Assembly: GCF_009688945.1 (NCBI RefSeq)
Contig: NZ_AP021874.1
Location: 1,302,001-1,366,000 of the forward strand
Length of the DNA: 64,000 bases
Direction of reading: 5' to 3'
DNA from: Desulfosarcina alkanivorans
GTDB taxonomy: Bacteria > Desulfobacterota > Desulfobacteria > Desulfobacterales > Desulfosarcinaceae
How positions within the stretch are numbered: the stretch's first letter is position 1; the number at the start of each line of letters is the position of its first letter. Position numbers and translations under genes: made by a program. The notes under the pieces were generated by a model, which did not search any database, was not told where the DNA came from, and saw only the letters and a list, made by a program, of their open reading frames with translations. Shown piece after piece: positions 43,272-52,500 of the stretch.

Positions 43272-45089
43272 TCAACCCTTGAGAGTGTGAGCAATTTTCT
43301 TAATCATATCGGCGAAACCCAGAGTAATTAATTTATGTGGTAAAACTTTAATCCCGTGTGAATGATTGACTTCTATAATTTCTTTTATTTCTTTTGCTAT
43401 CTTATAGTATACAGATCTGACATAATGATTTATATTGTCTGTGTAGGATTCCTGTCCCACAATGAATTTATTCACATCAATCAAATGAGTATTACTATAA
43501 TTTTGAACAAATTTTTGTAATGAAGAATTGAACTCCTTATGAACTTCTTCTCTTTTAGAATACGATTCACTTCTATTATTCTCATAAATTAGTTCAGAGC
43601 CATTTATAATAAGAAATAAGGTTTTTTCAGAAAGTAAAGACCGGATGAGTCGCAAATTATCGTAAAAATCTTCAGGGCTAATTCGACCGACAAACTCGTA
43701 ATCTGTTGAGAATTTTTTCAAAAACTCTATATTAAAAGATACACCAGAGTTGAACACTTCGCCTTCAATGTATTTTGCCCAACACATTTCATCAGTCAAA
43801 GGCCATGCAGCCTCCCCAAACGCGACATACTGATTAAGGCTACCCATTTTCTTGTATACACCCAAATTTGCGTCGGTATGCAAACTATATACAAATACAT
43901 CAAAATCGTTATTAAATAATTTCGTGTCGAAATAGTTCTCATCGACAAATATCAAATCATCTTTTATCTCGTCCTTAACTTCTTGAGAAAAGGTCAAACT
44001 TCCAATAATCCCGTAAGTATGATTGTGACCTTCAACTGACATTCCATTATTAGCGACATAGGTAAACTCTTCGACAATATTATTATCACCAAAAAAAGCC
44101 ATTGTTTGGGATATATCGCAAGGTCCTTTAGCAATAATATTATATTTATCTCCGGAATTTTCTTTTAGCAGTGAAGATCTTGCATTAATCCAAGTAACAA
44201 CGTTACGCTCTTTAAGGTTAATGGTTGTTTCACCTTGTCTGTCAAATTTGGGAAAACCAAGATATTCATATATATATTGCTCTACACCCATCCCCATAAT
44301 CCTGCACGAAAATAAAAAATGCTCTAATTCATTGTTCTTTAATGCATAAAAACCAGTAATGCCATAATCACCAAATCTATCTTTTACATACATATACCTG
44401 CAATCATAGTCTTTATCTTTGAGAAGAATCTCTAACTCGTCGAGAGTCAATCTCTTTTTAGTATAATTTAGTTGATTAGTTCTATTAATTAGCTCTAGAA
44501 GTCGACCTTGAACAGCTGAGCAATCTTTATGTAAAGTTACTTTTATTTTGGATGCGTGCAAGAATTCGTTGTCATTATCAAACCGAGTCCTTTCTTTCGT
44601 TTTACTCTCTAAAACTTTGTATTGCCTGAGTCTTTTTAACTGCGGATCACTATCTTCAAAGCCCTTTATTTTATGAATTAGTTTAGGTATCTCTTTATCA
44701 CTAGCAACCATCAGTTTTGGTAAATAGAATCGAGCTTCTTCAAGATTATGAGTATTATCATCAAGAAATAAAACATTTTCATCCCTGAGTTGCATGTCCT
44801 CAATAATTGCTTTAATCCTTTTAGCTTTTGAATCCCAATTAATTGATGGAAAAACGAAAGAATCCCAAACTCCATATTTGACTAATTCTTTTTTAGTTAG
44901 ATCATAATCATTTTTGGAACATATAGAGTTTACAATACCACTTTTGTTGAGTTTAAATATTAATTCTCTATTTTCTTGAGGAAGAGTTGTGTTCTCCTCA
45001 CTCAAAGTTCCTTTCCAAAATGTATCATCTAAATCCCAAATAATGAGCTTTATTTTCTCATAATTAATCAAATCGTCTTGTATTTGCAT
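43272..45089 (-). CDS. FkbH-like HAD-IIIC protein with extra C-terminal domain
   Basis: 605 aa. Residues ~12-150 are an HAD-IIIC domain with IIWDLDDTFWKGTL (D19, D21), CSKND and LFLDDNTHNLEEAR. A GNAT-like region follows (~180-320; NRTNQLNYTKKR, YMYVKDRFGDYGITGFYAL, LFSCRIMGMGVEQYI), the standard FkbH arrangement. The last ~270 residues are not part of FkbH; they contain GPCDISQTMAFFG and near the end DNINHYVRSVYYKIA, which weakly suggests an SGNH-hydrolase-like fold. FkbH proteins load glyceryl groups from bisphosphoglycerate on carrier proteins. No acyl carrier protein is visible in the window. AT-rich, first of the transferred-looking cluster. Confidence 0.8.
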   Translation of the reverse strand: MQIQDDLINYEKIKLIIWDLDDTFWKGTLSEENTTLPQENRELIFKLNKSGIVNSICSKNDYDLTKKELVKYGVWDSFVFPSINWDSKAKRIKAIIEDMQLRDENVLFLDDNTHNLEEARFYLPKLMVASDKEIPKLIHKIKGFEDSDPQLKRLRQYKVLESKTKERTRFDNDNEFLHASKIKVTLHKDCSAVQGRLLELINRTNQLNYTKKRLTLDELEILLKDKDYDCRYMYVKDRFGDYGITGFYALKNNELEHFLFSCRIMGMGVEQYIYEYLGFPKFDRQGETTINLKERNVVTWINARSSLLKENSGDKYNIIAKGPCDISQTMAFFGDNNIVEEFTYVANNGMSVEGHNHTYGIIGSLTFSQEVKDEIKDDLIFVDENYFDTKLFNNDFDVFVYSLHTDANLGVYKKMGSLNQYVAFGEAAWPLTDEMCWAKYIEGEVFNSGVSFNIEFLKKFSTDYEFVGRISPEDFYDNLRLIRSLLSEKTLFLIINGSELIYENNRSESYSKREEVHKEFNSSLQKFVQNYSNTHLIDVNKFIVGQESYTDNINHYVRSVYYKIAKEIKEIIEVNHSHGIKVLPHKLITLGFADMIKKIAHTLKG

Positions 45090-45116
45090 ATCATTTTCTC
45101 CCGAAAGGCATATATA

Positions 45117-46247
45117 TCAATCCCAAAACGCTCTTTTAATATTATTTATCCACGCTTGATGACTAAATTGATGCTCTAACAACCTTCTCGCATTTTTTTG
45201 AATTCTCATTTGATCATAGGAACCATTAATGACTCTATTAAGAATTTCAGAAAGTTCACCATCATCATCACTATTGAATAAAAAACCGGTTTCATTATCA
45301 CTAATAATTTCAGACACACCTGTAACATCGCTCCCTATACATATTAATCCGGTAGATAGTGCTTCTAATAAACTCACAGGGAACCCTTCTGAGAAGGATG
45401 GAAGACAAAAAGCATCCATAGCACTTAGCATTGCAGGTACATCGTCTTGATATCCAGCAAAAATGACCTTATCAGTCAAATTTAATTGGGTAATGAGTTG
45501 CCTGACGGTTTTTTCAGAATTAACATTGTCATCATCAAAACCAGTACCTACAAATAGTAATCTTGCATGTGGTTGTATTTTATTAATTTTGGAAAATGCT
45601 TTAACCAAACATAGGTGATTTTTAACCATCCTGAAATTCGCAACAATTCCGATTACATAATTTTCTTTATTAATACCAAACAATGATCGAACTTCGTTTC
45701 TTTTTGAACAACTTTCAAAAACTTCTAAATCAACAGAGTTATATACTGTAACAAACTTTGTTGTTGATTTTTGGTACTTTTTGATAAATGATTTAGTAAT
45801 TTTGTCCGACACACCAACAACCAAATGAACATGTCTCAGCATCTTCTCAAAGAGATATCTATGAAATGAATGATATATTCCATCTACCTCAGTTGTTGAG
45901 TGTTCAGTGTAGATAAGCCTTGTGTTACTCAAACAAGAAGGAAAAAACGAATAAAATAAAGATATATAGTGATGAGCATTAACAACTTTAATATTATTAG
46001 TAATTATTATTTTGTAGATCTTGTAAATAAGTAACACATCAAATCTATATTTTTTAGTAAGGCAAAACACCCTAACACCATGATTGGCAAATTTATCAAT
46101 TAATGGGCCTGGGCAAAAGGATATTACGAAAACAGCATCTCCTCTTTTTTTAAAGTTTAGTGCCAGATCAAGAACAGTATTTTCAGATCCACCTGATTTG
46201 AGCTGTGGAAGAATAAAAAGAATGTTATTTTTTTTATTAACTTGCAT
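45117..46247 (-). CDS. Glycosyltransferase family 4
   Basis: 376 aa GT-B enzyme. N-terminal ILFILPQLKSGGSENTVLDLA (acceptor loop), middle TVYNSVDLEVF and IVANFRMVKNHLCLVKAF, and C-terminal nucleotide-sugar site with FCLPSFSEGFPVSLLEALSTG (the EX7E motif) and GVSEIISDNETGFLF. Soluble, transfers a sugar to a lipid-linked glycan at the cytoplasmic face. 27 nt separate it from the FkbH-like gene on the same strand. Confidence 0.88.
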   Translation of the reverse strand: MQVNKKNNILFILPQLKSGGSENTVLDLALNFKKRGDAVFVISFCPGPLIDKFANHGVRVFCLTKKYRFDVLLIYKIYKIIITNNIKVVNAHHYISLFYSFFPSCLSNTRLIYTEHSTTEVDGIYHSFHRYLFEKMLRHVHLVVGVSDKITKSFIKKYQKSTTKFVTVYNSVDLEVFESCSKRNEVRSLFGINKENYVIGIVANFRMVKNHLCLVKAFSKINKIQPHARLLFVGTGFDDDNVNSEKTVRQLITQLNLTDKVIFAGYQDDVPAMLSAMDAFCLPSFSEGFPVSLLEALSTGLICIGSDVTGVSEIISDNETGFLFNSDDDGELSEILNRVINGSYDQMRIQKNARRLLEHQFSHQAWINNIKRAFWD

Positions 46248-46314
46248 CAGTATGAGTGATATTTTTTTATTATTAATCCGGTGGCAAATAGAGCTATGCT
46301 GAATATTTTATTTT

Positions 46315-46481
46315 AGAATTATTAAAATACTCCTTCACCCTCTCCCTGGCTTCTTCTGTAACATTCTCATATGCCCTCGAACCTTACTTTTGAGCTCTTT
46401 AAGGTTTCTGGATGGTGATGAACTACGAACCCCATTTTTGAGGAAACAGTTCATATATTCGTCCGGGTTTAACTCCGGCGT
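46315..46481 (-). pseudogene. IS630-family transposase C-terminal relic
   Basis: On the minus strand it reads PELNPDEYMNCFLKNGVR then NLKELKSKVRGHM, the end of the IS630 DDE domain (the PELNPxE motif holds the last acidic residue). It fills the 280-nt gap between two glycosyltransferase genes and marks an old insertion. Confidence 0.75.
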
Positions 46482-46527
46482 TTATATGTAATCAGATAGT
46501 TTTAATGTTCATTTAATTAATCAACCA

Positions 46528-47730
46528 TTAATGTCTTTTAGTCCTCACCCACTTTTTACCACGATATAACCCTGTAATGCAGAGGATATCAATGACCGCT
46601 TTCCACACCAAAAAAAAGGGCACGTAAAGCACAGCTTTAGAAGTTTTAATCGGTGATCCAGCGATGAAAGCTCCGGTAACAAACAGGGTGAATTGAGCCA
46701 TGATTAGAAGAAAAAAAGCTATAAGTAAAAACAGTTTCAGGTTGGTGGTGGGCAACAGCAAAGAGATGAAAAAGCCGACAAGCGTCAAGTTGATCAATAG
46801 TGAGTAGTTGGGGGTCAACAATGGCAAAGAAGCATCAACAACGTGCCAGTTTTTTTTGCGAAGACCTTTAAACAATAAAGGTAAACCCTGGGTCCAGGCA
46901 ACGTAAAAGCGCCCACTCGACCAGCGCAGGCGTTGGCTGGTGGCTTGATTGAGGGATTTCGACTCTTGATGAAACACCTTGGCTTTGGCTGCAAAAGCGA
47001 CCATCACGCCCGACTCTACCAGCTGTGCGTAATATTCCCAGTCTTCACCAACTGAGAAAGCAGTCCAACCCTTTTTTTTGAGAAGTTCAGCTCTAAAACA
47101 AAGGCCATTCCCCATTAAATAGGATGACAACCCAAGCCGATATTTCGCCTCGTGGTACAGCAGATTTCCAATGGTACGCGACACGTAAAGCAACTGGGTG
47201 AACCAGCTATCCGCACGATTACCAACGGCATTGTAGCATTGAATTGATTGCTCACCAGAATTGATCATCCTGTTCAACTCAGTCAAGATGTTGTTGCCTA
47301 CATAGTTATCTGCATCTACAATTAATACAGCATCAAACTGGTCAAGGTCAATTCGCTGTAACGCCCAGGATAGTGCTTGCCCTTTACCGACATCAGCAGG
47401 GTCAGTGCGCTCCAGAACCTTAGCGCATAGGCTGGCCGCGATATCAGCGGTACTATCGCTACAGTTATCAGCAATAATATGGACAACATATTTGTCTCTT
47501 GGGTAATCTACATCAAGTAAACTTTGACATAAAATACCAATCAGTAGTTCTTCATTGTGGGCTGGCACCAGTACCGCAAAACGGTTAAGCGGTTGATCGC
47601 TTCCCATTTTTCGTTCTCTGGTGATATAAAACGAAATAGCCAAAATCAGAAGGTAAAAGGTTGTTATTGTCAGGTAGATTAATAACACCGATACCAGCAG
47701 CGTCGCTATCAGTTGAATAAAAAATATCAT
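46528..47730 (-). CDS. Membrane glycosyltransferase family 2
   Basis: 400 aa. N-terminal TM (~5-35), GT-A domain with FAVLVPAHNEELLI, HIIADNCSDSTADIA, LIVDADNYV (DxD), VGEDWEYYAQL (catalytic ED) and TSQRLRWSSGRF (QxxRW), then TM helices at ~300-385. Processive-type beta-glycosyltransferase layout. It is followed upstream in the cluster by the FemAB-like gene, 27 nt away. Confidence 0.88.
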   Translation of the reverse strand: MIFFIQLIATLLVSVLLIYLTITTFYLLILAISFYITRERKMGSDQPLNRFAVLVPAHNEELLIGILCQSLLDVDYPRDKYVVHIIADNCSDSTADIAASLCAKVLERTDPADVGKGQALSWALQRIDLDQFDAVLIVDADNYVGNNILTELNRMINSGEQSIQCYNAVGNRADSWFTQLLYVSRTIGNLLYHEAKYRLGLSSYLMGNGLCFRAELLKKKGWTAFSVGEDWEYYAQLVESGVMVAFAAKAKVFHQESKSLNQATSQRLRWSSGRFYVAWTQGLPLLFKGLRKKNWHVVDASLPLLTPNYSLLINLTLVGFFISLLLPTTNLKLFLLIAFFLLIMAQFTLFVTGAFIAGSPIKTSKAVLYVPFFLVWKAVIDILCITGLYRGKKWVRTKRH

Positions 47731-47757
47731 GTTATTTATTATTGACCTTTTTTTATA

Positions 47758-48855
47758 TCAATCCTGTTCTCTTTTTAACAAACCCGAGAACCGTTGCAGT
47801 TTGAAATAATTAGAGAGTGCAAAAGGGAGTAGCCTTTGTTCAGCCAATCGAAAACCATGATAAAAACGGCTAACCAGATCATAATAGCCTGGATAATTGA
47901 CAATTGTCGGGCGATAGGCTGATTTAAGATTATCAAGACTATCTGCTTTTGGATCAAAAGAATCAGTGCCTTGTGTCGAGCCAAAATCGACAAATTTACA
48001 GCCATGCTCCCGGGCAATCTTTATAGCTTTCCACAATAACAACTTGTTCGGCATAATTTTGCGATAATTATAATCGTTGGCCAGATACAAAGCCCAGGCT
48101 CTGTTGCCAACCATTGTAACGACCAGACCGGAGATCACTTCATCGTTGTAGATAGCCTTTAAAAAGAAGCCTCTACTCTGACCAACTGTATTGTTGTAAA
48201 TGGAGTCATAGTAGTCTTTTGAGTGAATCAGCGAATTTCTTCGCAATTCTAAACCACAAATTAAGTTGAAAAAAATATCTTTGTCACCTGGTGAAGCATC
48301 AGTTCCAACAGAAACACCTGATTTTATGGATTTATTGATATTTTGCCTGTGAGTCCGTCGCATATTCTTGAACAACTGATCTTCACTCTCATTGAGCAAT
48401 ACTCTTGTTGAGTACAACGCCCTGTTCCAAGTAGTTACCCTATCAGGCAATTTTACAACACCATGGTTAAATAAACACTCCTCAACACCAGTAAAAATAG
48501 AAGCGGGTTCAGGATCAAACCTCAAACACAGCCCATTGTGTTGCATAACAACGTCTTTCAATCCGTCGAAAAGCGCTGCAACGTGGTCAGAATTGGACCA
48601 ATCAACAACAGGTCCACGGCAACAATATAAAAGTGAAAAAGGAAGTTTTATAATGTTTCTGATGAGGATTAATGCCGTCGCAACGAAAGCGTCATTATAT
48701 TTCAATGCGTAACAGGCATAATTCCACCCAGAGGCTTTCTTAATTTCACCCCAATGGGTTGTTTGTCTGAAATTTCCGTGTGGAAAATCACCAATAAAAT
48801 TATTGAAAGCAGAAAACTCAGAATCAGAAACGCGAGAAAATTTATACATAAACAT
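47758..48855 (-). CDS. FemAB/GNAT-like aminoacyl- or acyltransferase
   Basis: 365 aa with the doubled GNAT fold of FemABX proteins: FRQTTHWGEIKKASGWNYA (N-terminal site), KNMRRTHRQNINKSIKSGVSV, the basic linker typical of the family, GFFLKAIYNDEVISGLVVTM, AWALYLANDYNYRKIMPNKLLLWKAI and GCKFVDFGSTQGTD. FemABX enzymes transfer amino acids from aminoacyl-tRNA to peptidoglycan precursors; related ones in exopolysaccharide loci are thought to acylate sugars. Next to AsnB and an ATP-grasp ligase, it hints at amino-acid decoration of the glycan. Confidence 0.8.
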   Translation of the reverse strand: MFMYKFSRVSDSEFSAFNNFIGDFPHGNFRQTTHWGEIKKASGWNYACYALKYNDAFVATALILIRNIIKLPFSLLYCCRGPVVDWSNSDHVAALFDGLKDVVMQHNGLCLRFDPEPASIFTGVEECLFNHGVVKLPDRVTTWNRALYSTRVLLNESEDQLFKNMRRTHRQNINKSIKSGVSVGTDASPGDKDIFFNLICGLELRRNSLIHSKDYYDSIYNNTVGQSRGFFLKAIYNDEVISGLVVTMVGNRAWALYLANDYNYRKIMPNKLLLWKAIKIAREHGCKFVDFGSTQGTDSFDPKADSLDNLKSAYRPTIVNYPGYYDLVSRFYHGFRLAEQRLLPFALSNYFKLQRFSGLLKREQD

Positions 48856-48867
48856 CCATCCAATTTA

Positions 48868-50736
48868 TCAATATAGTCCGTGTACCCAACAACATGTACA
48901 AAAAACTTTCCATAATGTTCTGAAGTCATCATACGAAGCGTTTTTTTGTGAAATCATCTTTTCAATAGTATCAAGATTAAATAAATTCATATTTTTAACA
49001 CTATCATCCAAAATAATTTCTTTAACGTATTCATGCCAGTCATTATAAAAGAGCCTCTGATAAGGAATGCCCACCCCATAGGACATTTTTTTTCTATTGG
49101 TTATGTTTTCAGGTAGAAACCCTTTAGCAGCTTCGTATAAAACTTTTTTCTCTTGTTTTTTATCGCCTATCTTCAACGAAACTGGCAAAGAAAACGCAAA
49201 TTCAACAAGTTTGTGGTCTAAAAATGGAGATCTCACTTCAAGAGAGTTTGACATTCCGGAGATATCGGTTGCAATAGTGGTAGCCCACGCGTAATTAATA
49301 AACAAATCCTGAGCAAGAACTCCATCCATAAAACATTTTGGGTTTTGATCTATATAAAATTGATCTAGCAGTCCAGACAAGCAATAATTATCAATACTAA
49401 TATTGAAAGTATCTGAAAATATCTTCTTCGAACGTGATCTGAAGTTCACCTGCTTCAAATAGCCACGTCTATGTGCTCGTGGAATCATTGCTAAACACAT
49501 AGCTAATAAATACTTATTACTGAAATTACCTGTATATTTTTTAGATTTTATGCTGTTTCTCAAGGGACTTAAAAAGCTTAATGCCTCAACAAAGCGCAAT
49601 CTATGATAGACATCATAACCACCAAAAATTTCGTCAGAACCATCACCTGATAAAGCAACAACAACTGACTTTCTTGTTTCACGGCATAACTGATAATGAG
49701 CTAGAGCATTGGGAATACAAAAGGGTTCATCATAATTCTTCATCAATTGAGGCATATAAACGATAAGCCCCTTATCGAAAAGAAGCTCCGTGTGCTTTGT
49801 TTGAAAGTGCTCTGCTACTTCTCGACTGAAATGATATTCAGGGTCAGAGGTATTATCGTCTTTATAGCCAATTGAAAAAGTCGATATTGGTTCATTCACC
49901 AATTGGCTAGCAAGGCCAACAATGTAACTAGAATCAAGCCCCCCTGAGAGGAACATCCCTAAAGGAACATCGCTACGCAACCTTAAGGAAACGGACTCTT
50001 TCAATAATTGCTTTAACTCATCAGAAGCTTGATCAAGACTGATTTCGTGTTTGTGTTGTAAATCAAGTTTCCAATATGTTCTGACATCATGAACCCCTTC
50101 ACCATTAACTATCATATAGGACGATGGTGGCAACTTGAACACATCTTTAAACATCGTCTTTGGCCATGGCACGTGGTCATAGGCAAACACATCAGCAAAG
50201 TTATCATACTCAACATCGAAGTTGAGCCAGGGGAGTGATTTCAAAGCTTTCAGTTCAGAAGCAAAAACGAAACAACCTTGCTGGTTCGTATAGTAGAGTG
50301 GTTTTTTCCCAATGCGGTCCCTGGCGATAAATAATTGTTTTTTATTAGAATCCCAAATAGAAAAAGCAAACATTCCACGAAGATGAGCAAGGCATTCAAT
50401 CCCGACTTCTTCATATAAGTGGATAATTACTTCTGTATCGGTTGTACTTTTGAACTGATGGCCTAAGTCAATCAACCATTGACGAAGATATTCAAAATTG
50501 TAAATTTCACCATTATATGTAATCCAGATTTTGCCATCCTCATTTGTCATTGGCTGCTTGCCAAGTGAGCTCAAATCGATTATTGATAGACGGGTGTGAG
50601 ATAGTCCGATATTTTTATCAGCCCATGTCCCGGATGCATCAGGCCCCCTGTGTGACAACATGCCGTTCATTAGAAGTAAATCCTGAGGGTTTACGTTTTT
50701 TTCAGTTTTGTTGTAAATCCCAGCAATACCACACAT
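48868..50736 (-). CDS. asnB: Asparagine synthase-type glutamine amidotransferase (second copy)
   Basis: 622 aa. Cys2 nucleophile (MCGIAGIYN), HRGPDASG and NGEIYNFEYLR in the glutaminase half; FLSGGLDSSYIVGLA pyrophosphatase motif and LSGDGSDEIFGGYDVY in the synthetase half. Clearly diverged from the 26159 copy and much more AT-rich, so not a recent duplicate. Likely amidates a uronic-acid or amino-acid carboxyl group in the glycan. It lies 12 nt before the FemAB gene. Confidence 0.9.
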   Translation of the reverse strand: MCGIAGIYNKTEKNVNPQDLLLMNGMLSHRGPDASGTWADKNIGLSHTRLSIIDLSSLGKQPMTNEDGKIWITYNGEIYNFEYLRQWLIDLGHQFKSTTDTEVIIHLYEEVGIECLAHLRGMFAFSIWDSNKKQLFIARDRIGKKPLYYTNQQGCFVFASELKALKSLPWLNFDVEYDNFADVFAYDHVPWPKTMFKDVFKLPPSSYMIVNGEGVHDVRTYWKLDLQHKHEISLDQASDELKQLLKESVSLRLRSDVPLGMFLSGGLDSSYIVGLASQLVNEPISTFSIGYKDDNTSDPEYHFSREVAEHFQTKHTELLFDKGLIVYMPQLMKNYDEPFCIPNALAHYQLCRETRKSVVVALSGDGSDEIFGGYDVYHRLRFVEALSFLSPLRNSIKSKKYTGNFSNKYLLAMCLAMIPRAHRRGYLKQVNFRSRSKKIFSDTFNISIDNYCLSGLLDQFYIDQNPKCFMDGVLAQDLFINYAWATTIATDISGMSNSLEVRSPFLDHKLVEFAFSLPVSLKIGDKKQEKKVLYEAAKGFLPENITNRKKMSYGVGIPYQRLFYNDWHEYVKEIILDDSVKNMNLFNLDTIEKMISQKNASYDDFRTLWKVFCTCCWVHGLY

Positions 50737-50751
50737 TTTATCACCAATTGC

Positions 50752-51300
50752 CTAATTTAATTGCTTCTTAATTTTAGCCGGAGCGCCTGCAACCAAAGTA
50801 TCTGCAGGAACATCATTCGTTACCACACTGCCTGCAGCCACAACAGCGTTATCGCCTATTGTCACATCACATAAAATAATCGCTGCGGCTGCAACATAAA
50901 CATTATCGCCTATTATTACAGGTGCAACTTTTCTTGGAAAACGAGAGACGGTAGTCGATTCAAACAGTTGGGAGCCTGAGTCTTGATGTGTAAAAATACT
51001 ACCCGCAATGATCGTTTTTTTACCGATTTTTATATCTCCTGTAAGGTCTAGTCGCGCTTCATGCGTCAGCACTGAATAATCTCCAATCTCCAACTTATCA
51101 AAACCCCAATGAGCTTGATTGGCAACACTAATATCCTCTATCCTGACTTTTGTACCTATCTTAGCACCCAACATGTAAAACACCCATGAACGCAGCTTAG
51201 GATGTGGAATTAACAACTGTAACTTCGAAACATAAAAACGAATACAATATAGAAAAAAAGAAGTTAGTTTTTTTATAATCGAACCTATGTTCACTCCCAC
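50752..51300 (-). CDS. Hexapeptide-repeat acetyltransferase (WbbJ/LbH type)
   Basis: 182 aa. A short N-terminal hydrophobic/basic helix is followed by left-handed beta-helix hexapeptides: IGTKVRIEDI, IGDYSVLTHEARLD, IGKKTIIAGSIFTHQD, IGDNVYVAAAAIILCDVTIGDNAVVAAGSVV. The catalytic His is probably in FTHQDSG. Transfers acetyl groups from acetyl-CoA to sugar hydroxyl or amino groups. The start overlaps the end of the ATP-grasp gene by 10 nt, so the two are coupled. Confidence 0.88.
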   Translation of the reverse strand: MGVNIGSIIKKLTSFFLYCIRFYVSKLQLLIPHPKLRSWVFYMLGAKIGTKVRIEDISVANQAHWGFDKLEIGDYSVLTHEARLDLTGDIKIGKKTIIAGSIFTHQDSGSQLFESTTVSRFPRKVAPVIIGDNVYVAAAAIILCDVTIGDNAVVAAGSVVTNDVPADTLVAGAPAKIKKQLN

Positions 51301-52487
51301 TCTCCTGAAAGACTATCATAAGCTACAGGCTTGACCCCTCTATTTCTTATCATTTTATAGATAGCGTGACAAAGCCAGGTAAAAAAAGGCAATGGGTCAT
51401 CCCAATAAAATTCATCTGTTTTCGTTTTATCAACAAGCAACTTTAAGTAATGCCCTGCTGCACTTGATTTGCTCTTACTTTTGCTTAAATATTCTGGCAG
51501 AACACGCATATCGCCCCAAAACCATCTTGAGATCACATCAACTTGGTAACTATCTGGCATAGCCTTGTTGCCAACGGCCAAATCGAGATACATACTTACA
51601 ACATCAAGACTTGACAAAATGGCACTGTTGACACCTCCCCAGATCCGTGGATTAATTTCGATCAGATAAAACTCTCCTGTTTCAGCATGCCTAACGTACT
51701 CCACTTCCGCAATACCATGCCACCCGATACCATCAAACAATCGCTTAGAAATCTCTGTCATCGGGGTTGCTTCACACGACTTCCTCAGCACACCCGCCCC
51801 ACCAGTAAGAGGGAAGTCTCGAATGTGGATATCGGCAAAGTCCTGAATAAATTGTCCATTCTGGTAGATAACGACATGAGAAAATTTTTCCTGTGTCGGA
51901 ATCCATTCTTGCACAAGAACTCTTGTGATATCTACATTCAAATCCTTCAAATACGGCTTGATTTGTTCGTTGTAACAAGAATCAGGCTCAGGAAACAATA
52001 TCCCCCAATTCCCCCCGCCCTGTCTCGGTTTTAAAACGACCTTGCCGGGTAACTGTTGTTTTATTTGATTGTAATCATCGAAATCTTTTATATATCGAGT
52101 GGTTGGAGTTTTAATCGAACGCTGCGTCAAGGCATCATAGAGCTTGTCTTTGTTGTGTACGGTCAAAAATGATTCGTAATCAGGAACAGCTACCCTCAAA
52201 TGATTTTCTACTTGGCTTTTTCTTTTTGAAAAAAGAAAGGTTTCTTCATGTACGGGAAAAACAACGTCTATATTTAATTTTTTAACTTGTTCTAAAATCG
52301 TTTCAATAAAACCATCTGGATCAGAATACGGAGAGGGATAAATGAAATGTTCTGATTTTTTATTTGAAAAAAAACACATTGATTTTTTTATATAATCAGC
52401 AACTACAACATCATGCCCTTTTTTCTTTAATTCTCTGGTAATACAAAGGGCCATTCTGCTGTTTGCATTGGTGACAAGCACTCTCAT
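51291..52487 (-). CDS. ATP-grasp ligase
   Basis: 398 aa with a pre-ATP-grasp Rossmann-like domain (MRVLVTNANSRMALCITREL), the ATP-binding part KVVLKPRQGGGNWGI and VLVQEWIP, and the metal site FYLIEINPRIWGGVNSA (E-x-N). Such carbamoyl-phosphate-synthase-like ligases activate a carboxylate as acylphosphate and join it to an amine. In a glycan cluster it may link an amino acid to a sugar carboxylate or amine. The stop overlaps the acetyltransferase start; the GT4 gene begins 13 nt before it in transcription order. Confidence 0.85.
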   Translation of the reverse strand: MRVLVTNANSRMALCITRELKKKGHDVVVADYIKKSMCFFSNKKSEHFIYPSPYSDPDGFIETILEQVKKLNIDVVFPVHEETFLFSKRKSQVENHLRVAVPDYESFLTVHNKDKLYDALTQRSIKTPTTRYIKDFDDYNQIKQQLPGKVVLKPRQGGGNWGILFPEPDSCYNEQIKPYLKDLNVDITRVLVQEWIPTQEKFSHVVIYQNGQFIQDFADIHIRDFPLTGGAGVLRKSCEATPMTEISKRLFDGIGWHGIAEVEYVRHAETGEFYLIEINPRIWGGVNSAILSSLDVVSMYLDLAVGNKAMPDSYQVDVISRWFWGDMRVLPEYLSKSKSKSSAAGHYLKLLVDKTKTDEFYWDDPLPFFTWLCHAIYKMIRNRGVKPVAYDSLSGEWE

Positions 52488-52500
52488 GGGATCCTCACAA

